DNA from: an uncultured Prevotellaceae bacterium
GTDB taxonomy: Bacteria > Bacteroidota > Bacteroidia > Bacteroidales > Bacteroidaceae
Length of the DNA stretch: 64,000 nucleotides
Direction: 5' to 3'
Assembly: GCA_902781315.1 (NCBI GenBank)
Contig: CACZIT010000025.1
Span: forward strand, 1-64,000
Part shown: one piece after another, positions 1 through 8,826 of the stretch
How positions within the stretch are numbered: position 1 is the stretch's first letter
How the letters are laid out: every line of letters starts with the position of its first letter
Notes under the pieces: model-generated
What the model saw: only the letters and a program-made list of their open reading frames with translations
The model's database searches: none
Told to the model about the DNA's origin: nothing
Program-made: the position numbers and the translations under genes

Positions 1-421
1 GACATTTCTGTTGTGCAAGAAATATGTACAATAAAATGAATTTTGTCGCTTTGCAAGCAAAATCCCACTAAACCCTATAGGTTGCGGATTTGAGGTTAAT
101 CAAGGAGGACATGATATAGTAAAAGAAGTCACGATAGAAATTAATGGGGTTCCTACTAGATTAGATTTCGTCGGCTATGACAAAAATGGTGTATTGTCGC
201 TATTTGAAGTATAAAATGGCCCGAAAGCATCATTTACAAAAAATCAAAAAATTATATGGCCACAGATAGAGAATAATTCGTCTTTCTTTAATCCCAGTTC
301 CAATTCTATGCAATTTATTCCTGTAGGAACGAATGCCGCAAAGTTTAACGAACTGCTCCCGTTTGAGATTGCACGTAAACCATATACGGGAAATTTCAAT
401 GCTACGATAATTTGGTATTAA
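1..421 (+). pseudogene. Remnant of polymorphic-toxin C-terminal nuclease domain
   Basis: No intact reading frame is present, but one frame is open from about 35 to 421 except for a TAA at 212-214. Read through, it encodes about 128 residues ending in TIIWY. The core reads RLDFVGYDKNG, then LFEV-stop-NGPKASFTKNQ. That resembles the D...ExK core of restriction-endonuclease-fold toxin domains found at the ends of Rhs and other secreted polymorphic toxins, where EVKNGP is usual. The stop takes the place of the expected lysine (AAA to TAA). A further in-frame stop at 32-34 and lack of a long frame upstream suggest more decay. The body of the toxin gene would lie left of the window. The family assignment rests on motif recognition only. 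Confidence 0.55.
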
Positions 422-426
422 ATACA

Positions 427-1113
427 ATGATTATGGATTATTTAACGAACAAAGAGAATCTCATTAAAAAGATGATTGAATGGGGTTTCAAACGAAAGAA
501 CAAGAATATATTTAGGAGGATAGAAAGAGATGCTGTTCTCGATTTCTACTTCTCACATTACACAAGAGGAGCAAATCATATAAAATATTACACCATAAAT
601 GTTAATGTTTGGTATCCAGAAATTGATAGAGTAAAAAAAGCCGGGCATTTCTATTTTGGAATTCCTAATTCTATCATTTGGAACGATTTAGGTCATTTGA
701 TGGGGTCTCCTGTCCAAAAGGAATATGGAATTTCAGATGATGAAGATGAGACTTCTGTTAATATGGTTGTTGAACGAATATGTAGTGATTTGTCGGTTTA
801 TGCGTTACCAATTATGGAGAGGTATTCGTCTATCTATACTCTCATTGACGATTTTGAAAAAGGACTACTGGAAAGGTTTCATGTCAGTAAGCAAACAATG
901 GCTCTTCTGTATTTAATATATTCTGGTAAGGCAAAAGCCTCTGATTATGTCTGTCAGCAACTTATCCTCTTACGAAGAAGCGGGTCAGGAGAACCTGGAT
1001 TAACTATCCATGAAGGAAAAATTGCTGGGATGGATTCTGTAACAGTATCCGTCAAAGGGAATGAATTAGCTTTGTGGGAGGATTTGTACGAAAAGATAAA
1101 GGCTTTTCATTGA
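427..1113 (+). CDS. Hypothetical protein, DUF4304-like; possible immunity protein
   Basis: This 228-residue soluble protein has no signal peptide or membrane segment. The N-terminal third (LIKKMIEWGFKRKNKNIFRR, then alternating beta-like segments) resembles DUF4304-type proteins; the rest is mixed helical with an acidic patch, ISDDEDE. The first ATG is at 427, six bases after the stop of the decayed toxin frame, although the frame opens earlier with a TTG at 412. A small cytoplasmic protein starting right behind a toxin C-terminus is the usual arrangement for a cognate immunity protein; that role is inferred from position. The AT-rich composition differs from the GC-richer genes that follow and suggests acquisition. 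No Shine-Dalgarno is seen. Confidence 0.55.
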   Translation: MIMDYLTNKENLIKKMIEWGFKRKNKNIFRRIERDAVLDFYFSHYTRGANHIKYYTINVNVWYPEIDRVKKAGHFYFGIPNSIIWNDLGHLMGSPVQKEYGISDDEDETSVNMVVERICSDLSVYALPIMERYSSIYTLIDDFEKGLLERFHVSKQTMALLYLIYSGKAKASDYVCQQLILLRRSGSGEPGLTIHEGKIAGMDSVTVSVKGNELALWEDLYEKIKAFH

Positions 1114-1222
1114 AAATCTGGTTATCATATTCATATAGCTGCTACATTTATGAACGAGAATGTCCTCGCGGCAACAACCCAGATGTTTTTCGCGATTTTC
1201 TTGCATTCGGTGTCTGGATGTT

Positions 1223-1315
1223 GTATCTTTAGCTGCGCCGAAGATACTCCCGCTCGGGATAGCAAATCAGAAAAAAGTGTTTTTTGCTTTGCTTTCCGCC
1301 CGCTTATTCGTATCT
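1223..1315 (-). repeat. Dispersed repeat, copy A
   Basis: The minus strand here (ATACGAATAAGCGGGCGGAA ... CCCGAGCGGGAGTATCTTCG ... AAAGATAC) matches the sequence at 43232-43330 with similar spacing and some mismatches. It lies in the 278-bp gap between the putative immunity gene and the 3' end of the merR gene. No gene is seen in this gap. Confidence 0.6.
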
Positions 1316-1391
1316 CTGCAGGCGGAAAGTGGTGGTGAGAGCCTTGAAGGGCGACTGACGAAGCGGATGGCGGCTGACAAAGCGGATGTCG

Positions 1392-1745
1392 TCAGACGAT
1401 GGCGGCGTCGAGGTGGCGCTTCAGGTCCTTGAGCTGGTCGCGCAGGGAGATGAGGGTCTCGAGGACATCGTTGGAACGGTCGACACCCTTGCGGTTCTCG
1501 TTGAGATACTTGCGAGCTGCGGCCAACTTGAAGCCGCGCACCTTCACGAGGTTGTAGATGAGGCGCACCTGCTCGATGTCCTTCTCCGTGTACTGGCGCA
1601 CGCCAGTGGAACTGACGGTCTTCGGGCGCAGATGGGGGAACTCTTTCTCCCAGTAGCGCAGCAGGCTCTCGTTGACACCCAGCATCTCGGCCACTTCCTT
1701 GATGCTATAGTAGAGTTTGAGGTTCTTATTTGGATTCAGTGCCAT
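1392..1745 (-). CDS. MerR-family transcriptional regulator
   Basis: The 117-residue protein carries an N-terminal MerR winged helix-turn-helix: YYSIKEVAEMLGVNESLLRY at about 12-31, followed by WEKEFPHLRPK and the wing residues RQYTEKDIEQV. A coiled C-terminal helix (about 85-117) would serve dimerisation. There are no cysteines in an effector-binding pattern, so it is the short form of unknown ligand. It is transcribed away from alaS; a TATCTTTG box lies about 80 bp before its ATG. In the family, such proteins bind as dimers between promoter elements. Its target here is unknown; the shared intergenic region with alaS is only a positional hint. Confidence 0.9.
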   Translation of the reverse strand: MALNPNKNLKLYYSIKEVAEMLGVNESLLRYWEKEFPHLRPKTVSSTGVRQYTEKDIEQVRLIYNLVKVRGFKLAAARKYLNENRKGVDRSNDVLETLISLRDQLKDLKRHLDAAIV

Positions 1746-1825
1746 GTGGATATTTACGTTTTACTGTTTTACGCTTTTTTTTCTTGCCTGATGGTGTTTT
1801 TGCCACCTTTTGCAGTTATTTGGGG

Positions 1826-1833
1826 CAAAGATA
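1826..1833 (-). promoter_or_regulatory. Promoter -7 element for merR-type gene
   Basis: On the minus strand the sequence reads TATCTTTG, matching the Bacteroidota TAnnTTTG box, about 80 bp upstream of the start at 1745. The -33 element is weak. Confidence 0.5.
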
Positions 1834-1877
1834 GTAATAAAAATTGAGAAATCAACTGCTTTTCTCATAAAAAATTG

Positions 1878-1885
1878 TAACTTTG
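1878..1885 (+). promoter_or_regulatory. Promoter -7 element for alaS
   Basis: TAACTTTG matches TAnnTTTG and lies 58 bp before the alaS start, giving a 5' leader of about 50 nt. It is divergent from the promoter of the merR-type gene. Confidence 0.6.
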
Positions 1886-1942
1886 CACTCAAATTGTTTA
1901 TACGACCCTCTATCGTAAATAAGTAAATCGTAAATAAAAAAA

Positions 1943-4600
1943 ATGATGACAGCAAAAGAGATTCGCGAATCTTACAAGAAGTTTTTCGAGCAAAAGGACC
2001 ACGTGATTGTGCCTTCGGCTCCGATGGTAATCAAGGACGACCCCACACTGATGTTCACCAATGCCGGCATGAACCAGTGGAAGGACATCATACTGGGCAC
2101 ACGCCAGCCCGAGCCGCGCCGCCGTGCCGACTCACAGAAGTGCCTGCGCGTGAGCGGTAAGCACAACGATCTCGAGGAGGTTGGCCACGACACGTACCAC
2201 CACACCATGTTCGAGATGCTGGGCAACTGGTCGTTTGGCGACTATTTCAAGGAAGGCGCCATCGACATGGCTTGGGAGTATCTGGTGGACGTGCTGAAAC
2301 TGAACCCCGAAGACCTGTACGTGACCGTCTTCGAAGGCGACCCCTCGGAAGGTCTGGAGCGCGACGACGAGGCTGCCGGTTACTGGCTGAAGCACGTGCC
2401 TGCCGACCACATCATCAACGGCAACAAGCACGACAACTTCTGGGAAATGGGCGACACGGGTCCCTGCGGTCCGTGCTCGGAAATCCACGTGGACTCGCGT
2501 CCCGCCGAAGAGAAAAAGAACGGCAAGCCCGGCCGCGAACTCGTCAATCAGGACGACCCGCAGGTCATCGAAATCTGGAACCTCGTGTTCATGCAGTACA
2601 ACCGCAAGGCCGACGGCTCGCTGGAGAAACTCGCCATGAACGTCATCGACACGGGCATGGGCTTCGAGCGCCTGGTGCGCATGCTGCAGGGCAAGCACTC
2701 GAACTACGACACCGACGTGTTCCAGCCCATCATCAAGGAGGAAGAGCGACTGACGGGACTGAAATACACCACATATGAGGAGGAGGTCAGCCAGGGCACC
2801 CATACGAAGCAACAGGAAGACACGAACGTGGCCATGCGCGTCTGCGCCGACCACCTGCGTGCCGTGGCCTTCTCCATTGCCGACGGCCAGCTGCCGTCGA
2901 ACGCCAAGGCTGGCTACGTGATTCGCCGCATCCTGCGCCGTGCCGTGCGCTATGCCTACACGTTCCTCGGCCAGAAAGAAGCTTTCCTCTACAAGTTGCT
3001 GCCCGTATTGGTTGAAGAGATGGGCGACGCCTTCCCCGAACTGAAGGCCCAGCAGCAGCTCATCGGCCGCGTCATGAAAGAGGAGGAAGACTCGTTCCTG
3101 CGCACGCTGGAGCGTGGCATCAACCTGCTGAACGGTGCCATGGACGAGCTGAAGGCTCACGAGAAGACCGTGCTCGCCGGCACCGACGCCTTCCGTCTGT
3201 TCGACACCTACGGCTTCCCGCTCGACCTGACTGAGCTCATCTGCCGCGAGAACGGCCTGACGGTGAACGTAGACGAGTTCAACGCCGAGATGCAGAAGCA
3301 GAAGGACCGCGCCCGCAACGCCGCCCAGGTGGAGAGCACCGACTGGGTGGAACTGCGCGAGGGCGAACAGCAGTTCGTGGGCTACGACTACACAGAATAC
3401 ACCTGCCACATCCTGCGCTACCGCAAGGTGACACAGAAGAAGAACACGTTCTACGAACTCGTGCTCGACCAGACGCCGTTCTACGGCGAGATGGGTGGCG
3501 AGGTTGGCGACCAGGGCGTGCTCGTGTCGGAAGAGGAGACCGTGGAGGTCATCGACACCAAGCGCGAGAACAACCAGAGCATCCACATCGTGAAGCAACT
3601 GCCGAAGAACGTGGAAGCCGAGTTCATGGCCTGCGTCGACGTCGACAAGCGCCGCGCCATCGAGTCGAACCACACCTGCACCCACCTGCTGGATGCTGCC
3701 CTGCGCGAGGTGCTGGGCACCCACGTCGAGCAGCGCGGTTCGCTGGTCACCGCCGACGGTCTGCGCTTCGACTTCTCACACTTCGAGAAGGTGACACCCG
3801 AGCAGCTGCGCGAGGTGGAGCACATCGTTAACGAGAAGATTCGCCAGAATATCCCCCTCGAGGAATACCGCGACTGCCCCATCGACGAGGCACGCGAGAT
3901 GGGGGCCATCGCCCTGTTCGGCGAGAAATACGGCGACAAGGTGCGCGTGGTGAAGTTCGGCGACTCCGTGGAGTTCTGCGGCGGTTGCCACGCCAAGGCC
4001 ACCGGCCAGCTCGGCATGGTGCGCATCACCAGCGAGAGCAGCATTGCCGCCGGCATCCGCCGCATTGAGGCCATCACCGGCAAAGAGGTGGAGGCTATGT
4101 GCGACATGATGCAGGACTTCATGACCGACCTGCGCACGCTGCTGAACAATGCTCCCGACTTGCTCACCACCGTGAAGAAAGCCATCGCCGAGAACAAGGA
4201 ACTGCAGGGACAGGTGGACGAATTCCAAGCCCAGAAGGCAAAGGAACTGAAGCAGAAGCTCATTGAGAACGCAAAGGAGAAGAACGGAGTGAAGATCATC
4301 TCGGGCGTGCTGCCGCTGGATGCACAACTCGTCAAGGACCTCGTGTTCCAGCTGCGCACGCAGTTCCCCGAAGCCTTGCTCGTGGCCATTGGCTGCGCCA
4401 CCAACGGCAAGCCGACGCTCACTGTCTCGCTGAGCGACGACCTCGTGGCCGAAGGCAAGAACGCCGGTCAACTGGTGCGCGAGGCTGCCAAGCTGATGCA
4501 AGGCGGCGGTGGCGGTCAGCCCCACTTCGCCACGGCTGGCGGCAAAAACGCCGACGGTCTGTCGGCAGCCCTCGACAAGGTACTTGAACTGGCATTCTAA
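1943..4600 (+). CDS. alaS: Alanine--tRNA ligase
   Basis: The 885-residue AlaRS charges tRNA-Ala in the cytoplasm and clears mischarged Ser and Gly. The class II catalytic core occupies about residues 1-250 ([20 protein letters not shown] near the start, [13 protein letters not shown]). The editing domain has the HxxxH site HTCTHLL (H577, H581) and the CxxxH partner in CGGCHAKA (C679, H683). The C-terminal C-Ala/DHHA1 domain contains the glycine-rich [14 protein letters not shown]. Length is close to the usual 870-880. Two consecutive ATGs (1943, 1946) are possible starts. A STAS gene follows after 21 bp. Confidence 0.98.
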   Translation: MMTAKEIRESYKKFFEQKDHVIVPSAPMVIKDDPTLMFTNAGMNQWKDIILGTRQPEPRRRADSQKCLRVSGKHNDLEEVGHDTYHHTMFEMLGNWSFGDYFKEGAIDMAWEYLVDVLKLNPEDLYVTVFEGDPSEGLERDDEAAGYWLKHVPADHIINGNKHDNFWEMGDTGPCGPCSEIHVDSRPAEEKKNGKPGRELVNQDDPQVIEIWNLVFMQYNRKADGSLEKLAMNVIDTGMGFERLVRMLQGKHSNYDTDVFQPIIKEEERLTGLKYTTYEEEVSQGTHTKQQEDTNVAMRVCADHLRAVAFSIADGQLPSNAKAGYVIRRILRRAVRYAYTFLGQKEAFLYKLLPVLVEEMGDAFPELKAQQQLIGRVMKEEEDSFLRTLERGINLLNGAMDELKAHEKTVLAGTDAFRLFDTYGFPLDLTELICRENGLTVNVDEFNAEMQKQKDRARNAAQVESTDWVELREGEQQFVGYDYTEYTCHILRYRKVTQKKNTFYELVLDQTPFYGEMGGEVGDQGVLVSEEETVEVIDTKRENNQSIHIVKQLPKNVEAEFMACVDVDKRRAIESNHTCTHLLDAALREVLGTHVEQRGSLVTADGLRFDFSHFEKVTPEQLREVEHIVNEKIRQNIPLEEYRDCPIDEAREMGAIALFGEKYGDKVRVVKFGDSVEFCGGCHAKATGQLGMVRITSESSIAAGIRRIEAITGKEVEAMCDMMQDFMTDLRTLLNNAPDLLTTVKKAIAENKELQGQVDEFQAQKAKELKQKLIENAKEKNGVKIISGVLPLDAQLVKDLVFQLRTQFPEALLVAIGCATNGKPTLTVSLSDDLVAEGKNAGQLVREAAKLMQGGGGGQPHFATAGGKNADGLSAALDKVLELAF

Positions 4601-4621
4601 TCAAAAAATTATCAAATCCCT

Positions 4622-4921
4622 ATGGAAATCAACATCATCAAAGGAGAGAAGATCGTAGTGGAACTGGCCGGACGTCTCGACACGAGCGCTGCGCCCACAC
4701 TGAGTGAGGAAATTGAAGATATCGTCAACGAAAAGAACGATGTAGTGTTCGACTGCAAGGAGCTGGAATACATTGCCAGTTCGGGACTGCGCGTGTTTCT
4801 TCAGGCGCAGAAAGCGCTCAACGCAGCCGGCGGCACGCTGAAACTCATCAACGTGCAGCCCACCGTGCAGAGCGTGCTCGACATGACAGGCTTCTCGATC
4901 TTCCTGGATCTGAACCAGTAA
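4622..4921 (+). CDS. STAS-domain protein (anti-sigma factor antagonist type)
   Basis: This 99-residue single STAS domain has the core YIASSGLRVFL, in which S54 of SSGL aligns with the serine phosphorylated in SpoIIAA-type antagonists. The usual Asp two residues before it is Ala52 here. In well studied systems such proteins sequester an anti-sigma kinase. No kinase, phosphatase or sigma gene is nearby, so the partner must be encoded elsewhere, or the protein works differently. It is 21 bp downstream of alaS and probably cotranscribed with it and with the LRR gene. Confidence 0.85.
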   Translation: MEINIIKGEKIVVELAGRLDTSAAPTLSEEIEDIVNEKNDVVFDCKELEYIASSGLRVFLQAQKALNAAGGTLKLINVQPTVQSVLDMTGFSIFLDLNQ

Positions 4922-4986
4922 TCCACCCCATCAACACCCCCTCCGGCCACAGGCCTTTGTACTCACTTAAACCGGCTTCAGAAAGT

Positions 4987-6270
4987 ATGAAACAGCTTAG
5001 CTTATCCACCTCACACATGGCGAAATGGGTCTTGCCATTTTTCCTCATGCTCCTTCTGCCTTACGAGGCTTCGGCCATCGACATCAAGGGCAAGAAGGAC
5101 AAGACCATTATCGATGGCATCTGCTACTCGCTGAATGCAAAGAAGGAAACAGCCATCGTCCTGAAAAGTGCCGAACCATACTCTGGCGACATCGTCATCC
5201 CTGAAAAGATTGAGGCCGACAGCCTGACATACTACGTCGAGGAGATTGCCACCAGTGCCTTTGAGAAATCGACAGGCATGACATCGGTGGTCATTCCGAA
5301 GACCGTCAGCAAGATTGGTGCCCGCGCCTTTGCCGGCTGCTCGAGCCTGAAGGCCATCGAACTGCCGAAGAGCGTCGAAGAACTGGCCACGCAGTTGTTT
5401 GCCGACTGTTCGAGTCTGGTCGACGTGACACTGCCGAAGAGCATCCGCAAGATGAGCACGGGCGTGTTCAAAGGCTGTAAGTCGCTGGAGACCATCAGCA
5501 TCCCCTTGAGCATCACGTCGCTGCCCCACAGCACCTTCGAGGAATGCAGCAATCTGAAGTACGTAGACCTGCCCACAGGCATGACGTCCATTTCCGGCAA
5601 CGCCTTCGAAAACTGCTCGTCGCTGGAAGAAATCAGCATCCCCACGGGCGTGAAGAGCATCGGTTCGGAAGCCTTTAAGGGATGCAGCAGCCTGAAGGCC
5701 TTCACGTTCCCCAGCAGCCTCAGCAAGGTGACGAGCAGCGTGCTGGAGAACTGTTCGTCGCTGGAGGAACTGCACCTGCCCAACTCGGTGAGCGACATTG
5801 CCAGCGAGGCTTTCCGCGGATGCTCGTCGCTCGACAGCCTCTACCTGCCCAACTCCATCGTGAAGATAGGCACGGCGGCCTTCCGCGACTGCAGCAACCT
5901 GCGCCGGCTGACGTTGCCCAACGGCCTCGTCAACATAGCCAGCGACCTGTTCCGCGGCTGCACCAACCTGGAGACCATCGCCTTCCCCAACAGCCTGAAG
6001 GAGATTGGCAGTTCGGCCTTCGAGGGATGCACCAGCCTGGCAAAGATCACGCTGCCGTCGTCGCTGAAAGAGATTGAGGGCTCGGCCTTCGACAAGTGCA
6101 ACAGCCTGATGGAGGTCAACGTGCTGGGCGCCGCCCCACCCAAAATCAACAGCAACTCGTTCAGCAAGACCACGTTCCGCGAGGCTGCCGTGAACATCAA
6201 GAAAGGGTCGCTCGGCAACTTCCAACTGAACAAGCAGTGGGCAAAGTTCCTCGACCTGATAGAACGATAA
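4987..6270 (+). CDS. BspA-type leucine-rich repeat secreted protein
   Basis: The 427-residue protein begins with a signal peptide (MKQLSLSTSHMAKWVLPFF, cleavage probably after EASA). About 12 tandem LRR_5 repeats of 23 residues follow, with the pattern IGARAFAGCSSLKAIELPKS, each with the conserved AF..C.SL.(x)I.LP. The tail ends in a short KGSLGNFQLNKQWAKF segment common in this family. BspA-like proteins of Bacteroidales act at the cell surface in adhesion or binding; the ligand is unknown here. The frame runs back to a TTG at 4957, but the ATG at 4987 gives the proper signal peptide. No cell-wall or type IX sorting domain is evident. Confidence 0.88.
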   Translation: MKQLSLSTSHMAKWVLPFFLMLLLPYEASAIDIKGKKDKTIIDGICYSLNAKKETAIVLKSAEPYSGDIVIPEKIEADSLTYYVEEIATSAFEKSTGMTSVVIPKTVSKIGARAFAGCSSLKAIELPKSVEELATQLFADCSSLVDVTLPKSIRKMSTGVFKGCKSLETISIPLSITSLPHSTFEECSNLKYVDLPTGMTSISGNAFENCSSLEEISIPTGVKSIGSEAFKGCSSLKAFTFPSSLSKVTSSVLENCSSLEELHLPNSVSDIASEAFRGCSSLDSLYLPNSIVKIGTAAFRDCSNLRRLTLPNGLVNIASDLFRGCTNLETIAFPNSLKEIGSSAFEGCTSLAKITLPSSLKEIEGSAFDKCNSLMEVNVLGAAPPKINSNSFSKTTFREAAVNIKKGSLGNFQLNKQWAKFLDLIER

Positions 6271-6290
6271 AGAAAAGAAACGGATAGTCT

Positions 6291-7055
6291 ATGAAGAAAA
6301 ATATCATGAAACTGATGGTGCTGGTGGCGGGAATGATGTTTGCGCCGGCCAGCATGAACGCACAGGAATCAGCCGAAGTGGAGGCACAGGTGGACCTCGT
6401 GAGCAACTACCTCTGGCGCGGCATGCAGAAAGGCGGTATCAGCCTGCAGCCGTCGGCCAAGGTGAAGTGGCAGGGTGCCTATGTGAAGATGTTCGGCAGC
6501 AAAGGATTTGCCAATGGCGACGAAGAGGAACTGGACCTCTCGCTGGGCTACGAGTTCCCGTTCGGACTGAACATCGGCGTGAACGACTACTGGCAGACGG
6601 GCATAGAGCCGCGCGACCTCTATTTTGCCTATAACAAGGAGACCACCGGCCACCGTCTGGAGGGTAACATCGGCTATACCTGCCGCTACGGCAGCCTGCA
6701 GGCCTACTGCATCTTCTACGGACACGACACGAAACTGAACGGACAGCAGGCCTACTCCACCTACATAGAACTGACGGTGCCGTTCCGCCTCGGAGGCCTC
6801 AGCTGGGAGGCAAAGGCGGGCTTCACGCCGATGGAGAGTGCGGGTGTGGCAATTCCCGACTATTCAACCCTGAGCGAAACCCACGATTACTTCTATGCCG
6901 AAGGTCCGGCATGCGTGTCGGCATCGGTGCGCGCCACGAAGGAGATTCGCCTGCGCGGTGGCCTGACGTTGCCCGTGTTTGCCGAACTGAACACAAATCC
7001 CTATCTCCAGACGGCCCGCATCATGGGAGGCATCGGGATCAAGGTGACAAAGTGA
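6291..7055 (+). CDS. Outer-membrane beta-barrel protein (TorF-like)
   Basis: The 254-residue protein has a signal peptide ending near ASMNAQ (about residue 24). The mature N-terminus, VDLVSNYLWRGMQ, is typical of the TorF/Gcw_chp group of small barrels (SNYxWRG). The rest alternates short amphipathic strands with turns and ends in GIGIKVTK. It is likely a porin-like barrel in the outer membrane; the substrate is unknown. It lies 20 bp after the LRR gene and is probably in the same operon. Its last codons and stop fall in an 8-bp tandem repeat. Confidence 0.7.
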   Translation: MKKNIMKLMVLVAGMMFAPASMNAQESAEVEAQVDLVSNYLWRGMQKGGISLQPSAKVKWQGAYVKMFGSKGFANGDEEELDLSLGYEFPFGLNIGVNDYWQTGIEPRDLYFAYNKETTGHRLEGNIGYTCRYGSLQAYCIFYGHDTKLNGQQAYSTYIELTVPFRLGGLSWEAKAGFTPMESAGVAIPDYSTLSETHDYFYAEGPACVSASVRATKEIRLRGGLTLPVFAELNTNPYLQTARIMGGIGIKVTK

Positions 7056-7083
7056 CAAAGTGACAAAGTAACAAGGTGACAAG
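7044..7083 (+). repeat. 8-bp tandem repeat over a stop codon
   Basis: Five units of GTGACAAA (the last two are GTAACAAG and GTGACAAG). The first and second units encode the C-terminal VTK and the TGA of the preceding barrel gene. Gain or loss of a unit would alter the C-terminus. Confidence 0.8.
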
Positions 7084-7160
7084 GGACCACGAGCTACGAC
7101 AGAGAGACGCTTTCGTAGCGCAGTGGAGAGAAAAAAAGGTAACGAAAACAGGGAGATTCG

Positions 7161-8576
7161 CTACTTCCAATTTACGAGGAAGACCGTTTCGGTAGCGCGG
7201 GTGAAGGCGGTATAGAGCCAGTGGATGTAGTCGCGGTTCAACATGTCGGCCGTGACGTAGCCCTGGTCAACATAGACGTGGGCCCACTGTCCGCCCTGCG
7301 CTTTGTGGCAGGTGACGGCATAGGCAAACTTCACCTGCAAAGCATTGAAATGCTCGTCTTCCTTCACTTTCTTCAGACGTGCCTGCTTCGGGCGCACGTC
7401 GGCATATTCTTCCAAGACTTTATTATATAGCTGGTCGCTCTGCTCGCGCGTCAGGGCAGGAGCCTCTGTGGTGAGCGTGTCGAGCAGCACCTTCGTATGC
7501 AGTTCGTAGTCGTTGTAGTCAGGGAACTGCACCCAGACGTCGGCGAAGCGGAAGCCATAGAGTTCGTGCACATTGCGCACGCGCTGTACGACGGCGTGGT
7601 CGCCGTTGGCGATGAAGGAGAGGTCGCTGCCCTCGCCCGAGGAAGTCTTCTCGCGCGAGGCAACCGTGTAGTTGTTCTTCACCACCATCAGGCGGTCGCC
7701 CGTGGTGAGTTCCTCCTCGCGTCCGAGGATGGTGTTGCGAATGCCCATGTTGTAGACGTTGGCGCGCTTGTTGCTGCGCGTCACTACCATTGTCTCGTCC
7801 ATGCCCACGGCACTATAGCTGGAGGCCAGCGCCTCAATGAGTTCGTCGCCAGGCACGCGCCGCACGTCGGCAAAGCCCTGAAAGCGCACGGCAGGCACCA
7901 CCACCTCGCCATCGGCCGAGGCCAGGGCGGCACGAATGCGCGTGGCATTCCAGAGGATGCCGCTTTCCTCGCTCTGGCGCACCACTTCGTTGAGCGTGCT
8001 CTCATAGACGTGCATGCCGTAGCTGCGCAGCACTGCAGCGTCGAGCGCCGGCGCCTCGTCCTCGCCCACAGGCGGCAACTGGGCGGGGTCGCCGATGAGC
8101 ATCATGCGACAGTTGCGGCCGCTGTAGACAAACTGCACGAGGTCGTCGATCAGGCTGCCGCTGCCGAAGAAGCCCATGCCTTCGCGGGTGCTGATCATCG
8201 AAGCCTCGTCGACGAAAAACAGCGTGTCGCTGCTGGCATTGAAACCCAGGGCGAAACCGCTCTCCAGGCTTTTCTGCCGATAGATGCGCCGATGGATGGT
8301 GGAAGCCTGCTCGCCGCTGTTGAGCGAGAACACCTTGGCCGCCCGGCCCGTCGGGGCCAGCAGGACAAGCTTCTGCCCCAGCCGCTTCAGCGTGCGCACC
8401 AGGGCACTGGCCAGCGTCGTCTTGCCCGTGCCCGCCGAACCGCGCAGAATCATCACCGACAACCCTTCACGGTCGGCCAAGAACTGGGCGAAGCACTCCG
8501 TGGCGGCGTGCTGTTCGGCCGTAGGCACATGGCCCAATTGCAGTTCCACCTGCATCACAAACTCCTGTAACGTCAT
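7161..8576 (-). CDS. RecD-like ATP-dependent DNA helicase (AAA, UvrD_C_2)
   Basis: This 471-residue superfamily 1 helicase has Walker A GSAGTGKTT at residues 46-54, Walker B FVDEASMIS, the GDPAQLPPVG motif, and the C-terminal VTCHKAQGGQW typical of RecD/TraA helicases. It resembles the single-subunit RecD-like exonuclease V family common in Bacteroidales, lacking the RecD2 N-terminal extension. It probably unwinds DNA in repair. The frame runs back to 8858, but only the ATG at 8576 fits: a good promoter (8618-8648) lies just upstream of it. It is divergent from the small peptide/DUF3822/rsmD group. Confidence 0.92.
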   Translation of the reverse strand: MTLQEFVMQVELQLGHVPTAEQHAATECFAQFLADREGLSVMILRGSAGTGKTTLASALVRTLKRLGQKLVLLAPTGRAAKVFSLNSGEQASTIHRRIYRQKSLESGFALGFNASSDTLFFVDEASMISTREGMGFFGSGSLIDDLVQFVYSGRNCRMMLIGDPAQLPPVGEDEAPALDAAVLRSYGMHVYESTLNEVVRQSEESGILWNATRIRAALASADGEVVVPAVRFQGFADVRRVPGDELIEALASSYSAVGMDETMVVTRSNKRANVYNMGIRNTILGREEELTTGDRLMVVKNNYTVASREKTSSGEGSDLSFIANGDHAVVQRVRNVHELYGFRFADVWVQFPDYNDYELHTKVLLDTLTTEAPALTREQSDQLYNKVLEEYADVRPKQARLKKVKEDEHFNALQVKFAYAVTCHKAQGGQWAHVYVDQGYVTADMLNRDYIHWLYTAFTRATETVFLVNWK

Positions 8577-8617
8577 TTTTTTCTTGAAGCCTTCTGCTGA
8601 TTTGCTTTTCAATGCCA

Positions 8618-8648
8618 CAAAATTACAAAAAGTCGGGAGAATGACAAA
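8618..8648 (-). promoter_or_regulatory. Promoter of RecD-like gene
   Basis: Minus strand TTTG at 8645-8648, 19-bp spacer, TAATTTTG at 8618-8625. This is a full Bacteroidota consensus about 40 bp before the start. Confidence 0.75.
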
Positions 8649-8663
8649 AATTAAAAAAATAAT

Positions 8664-8694
8664 TTTGCCATACAAGCGGTTTTCACTACCTTTG
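8664..8694 (+). promoter_or_regulatory. Promoter of small peptide/DUF3822/rsmD operon
   Basis: TTTG at 8664-8667, 19-bp spacer, TACCTTTG at 8687-8694. It is back to back with the RecD-like promoter; the two -33 elements are only 15 bp apart. Confidence 0.8.
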
Positions 8695-8714
8695 CAGTGC
8701 TGAATAAGAGGAAT

Positions 8715-8801
8715 ATGAAGAAAAAACTCAACCACAACCTGCTGCTGGCCCTGTGTGTCGCAGCACTCGCAGTGCTCTGCGTGCTCAGCATCGTATTGTA
8801 G
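8715..8801 (+). CDS. Small single-span membrane peptide (28 aa)
   Basis: ATG at 8715 to TAG at 8801 gives MKKKLNHNLL followed by a hydrophobic stretch (LLALCVAALAVLCVLSIVL): a positively charged start and one membrane helix up to the C-terminus. It sits 21 bp after the -7 box TACCTTTG, with a purine stretch TAAGAGGAAT before the ATG, so it is the first frame on the transcript leading to DUF3822 and rsmD. No family is recognised. It could also be a leader peptide; expression is not shown. Confidence 0.5.
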   Translation: MKKKLNHNLLLALCVAALAVLCVLSIVL

Positions 8802-8826
8802 AAACCCGAAAACCCAGAAACCAGAC

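Noticed and set aside
1150-1432. Small plus-strand frames in the gap before the merR-type gene
   Set aside because: They cover the dispersed repeat and the merR 3' end, and have no promoter or recognisable protein features.
2132-3724. 530-codon minus-strand open frame opposite alaS
   Set aside because: It is the antisense shadow of a highly conserved gene with GC-biased third positions; the translation is low in complexity (many H, V, L) and matches nothing.
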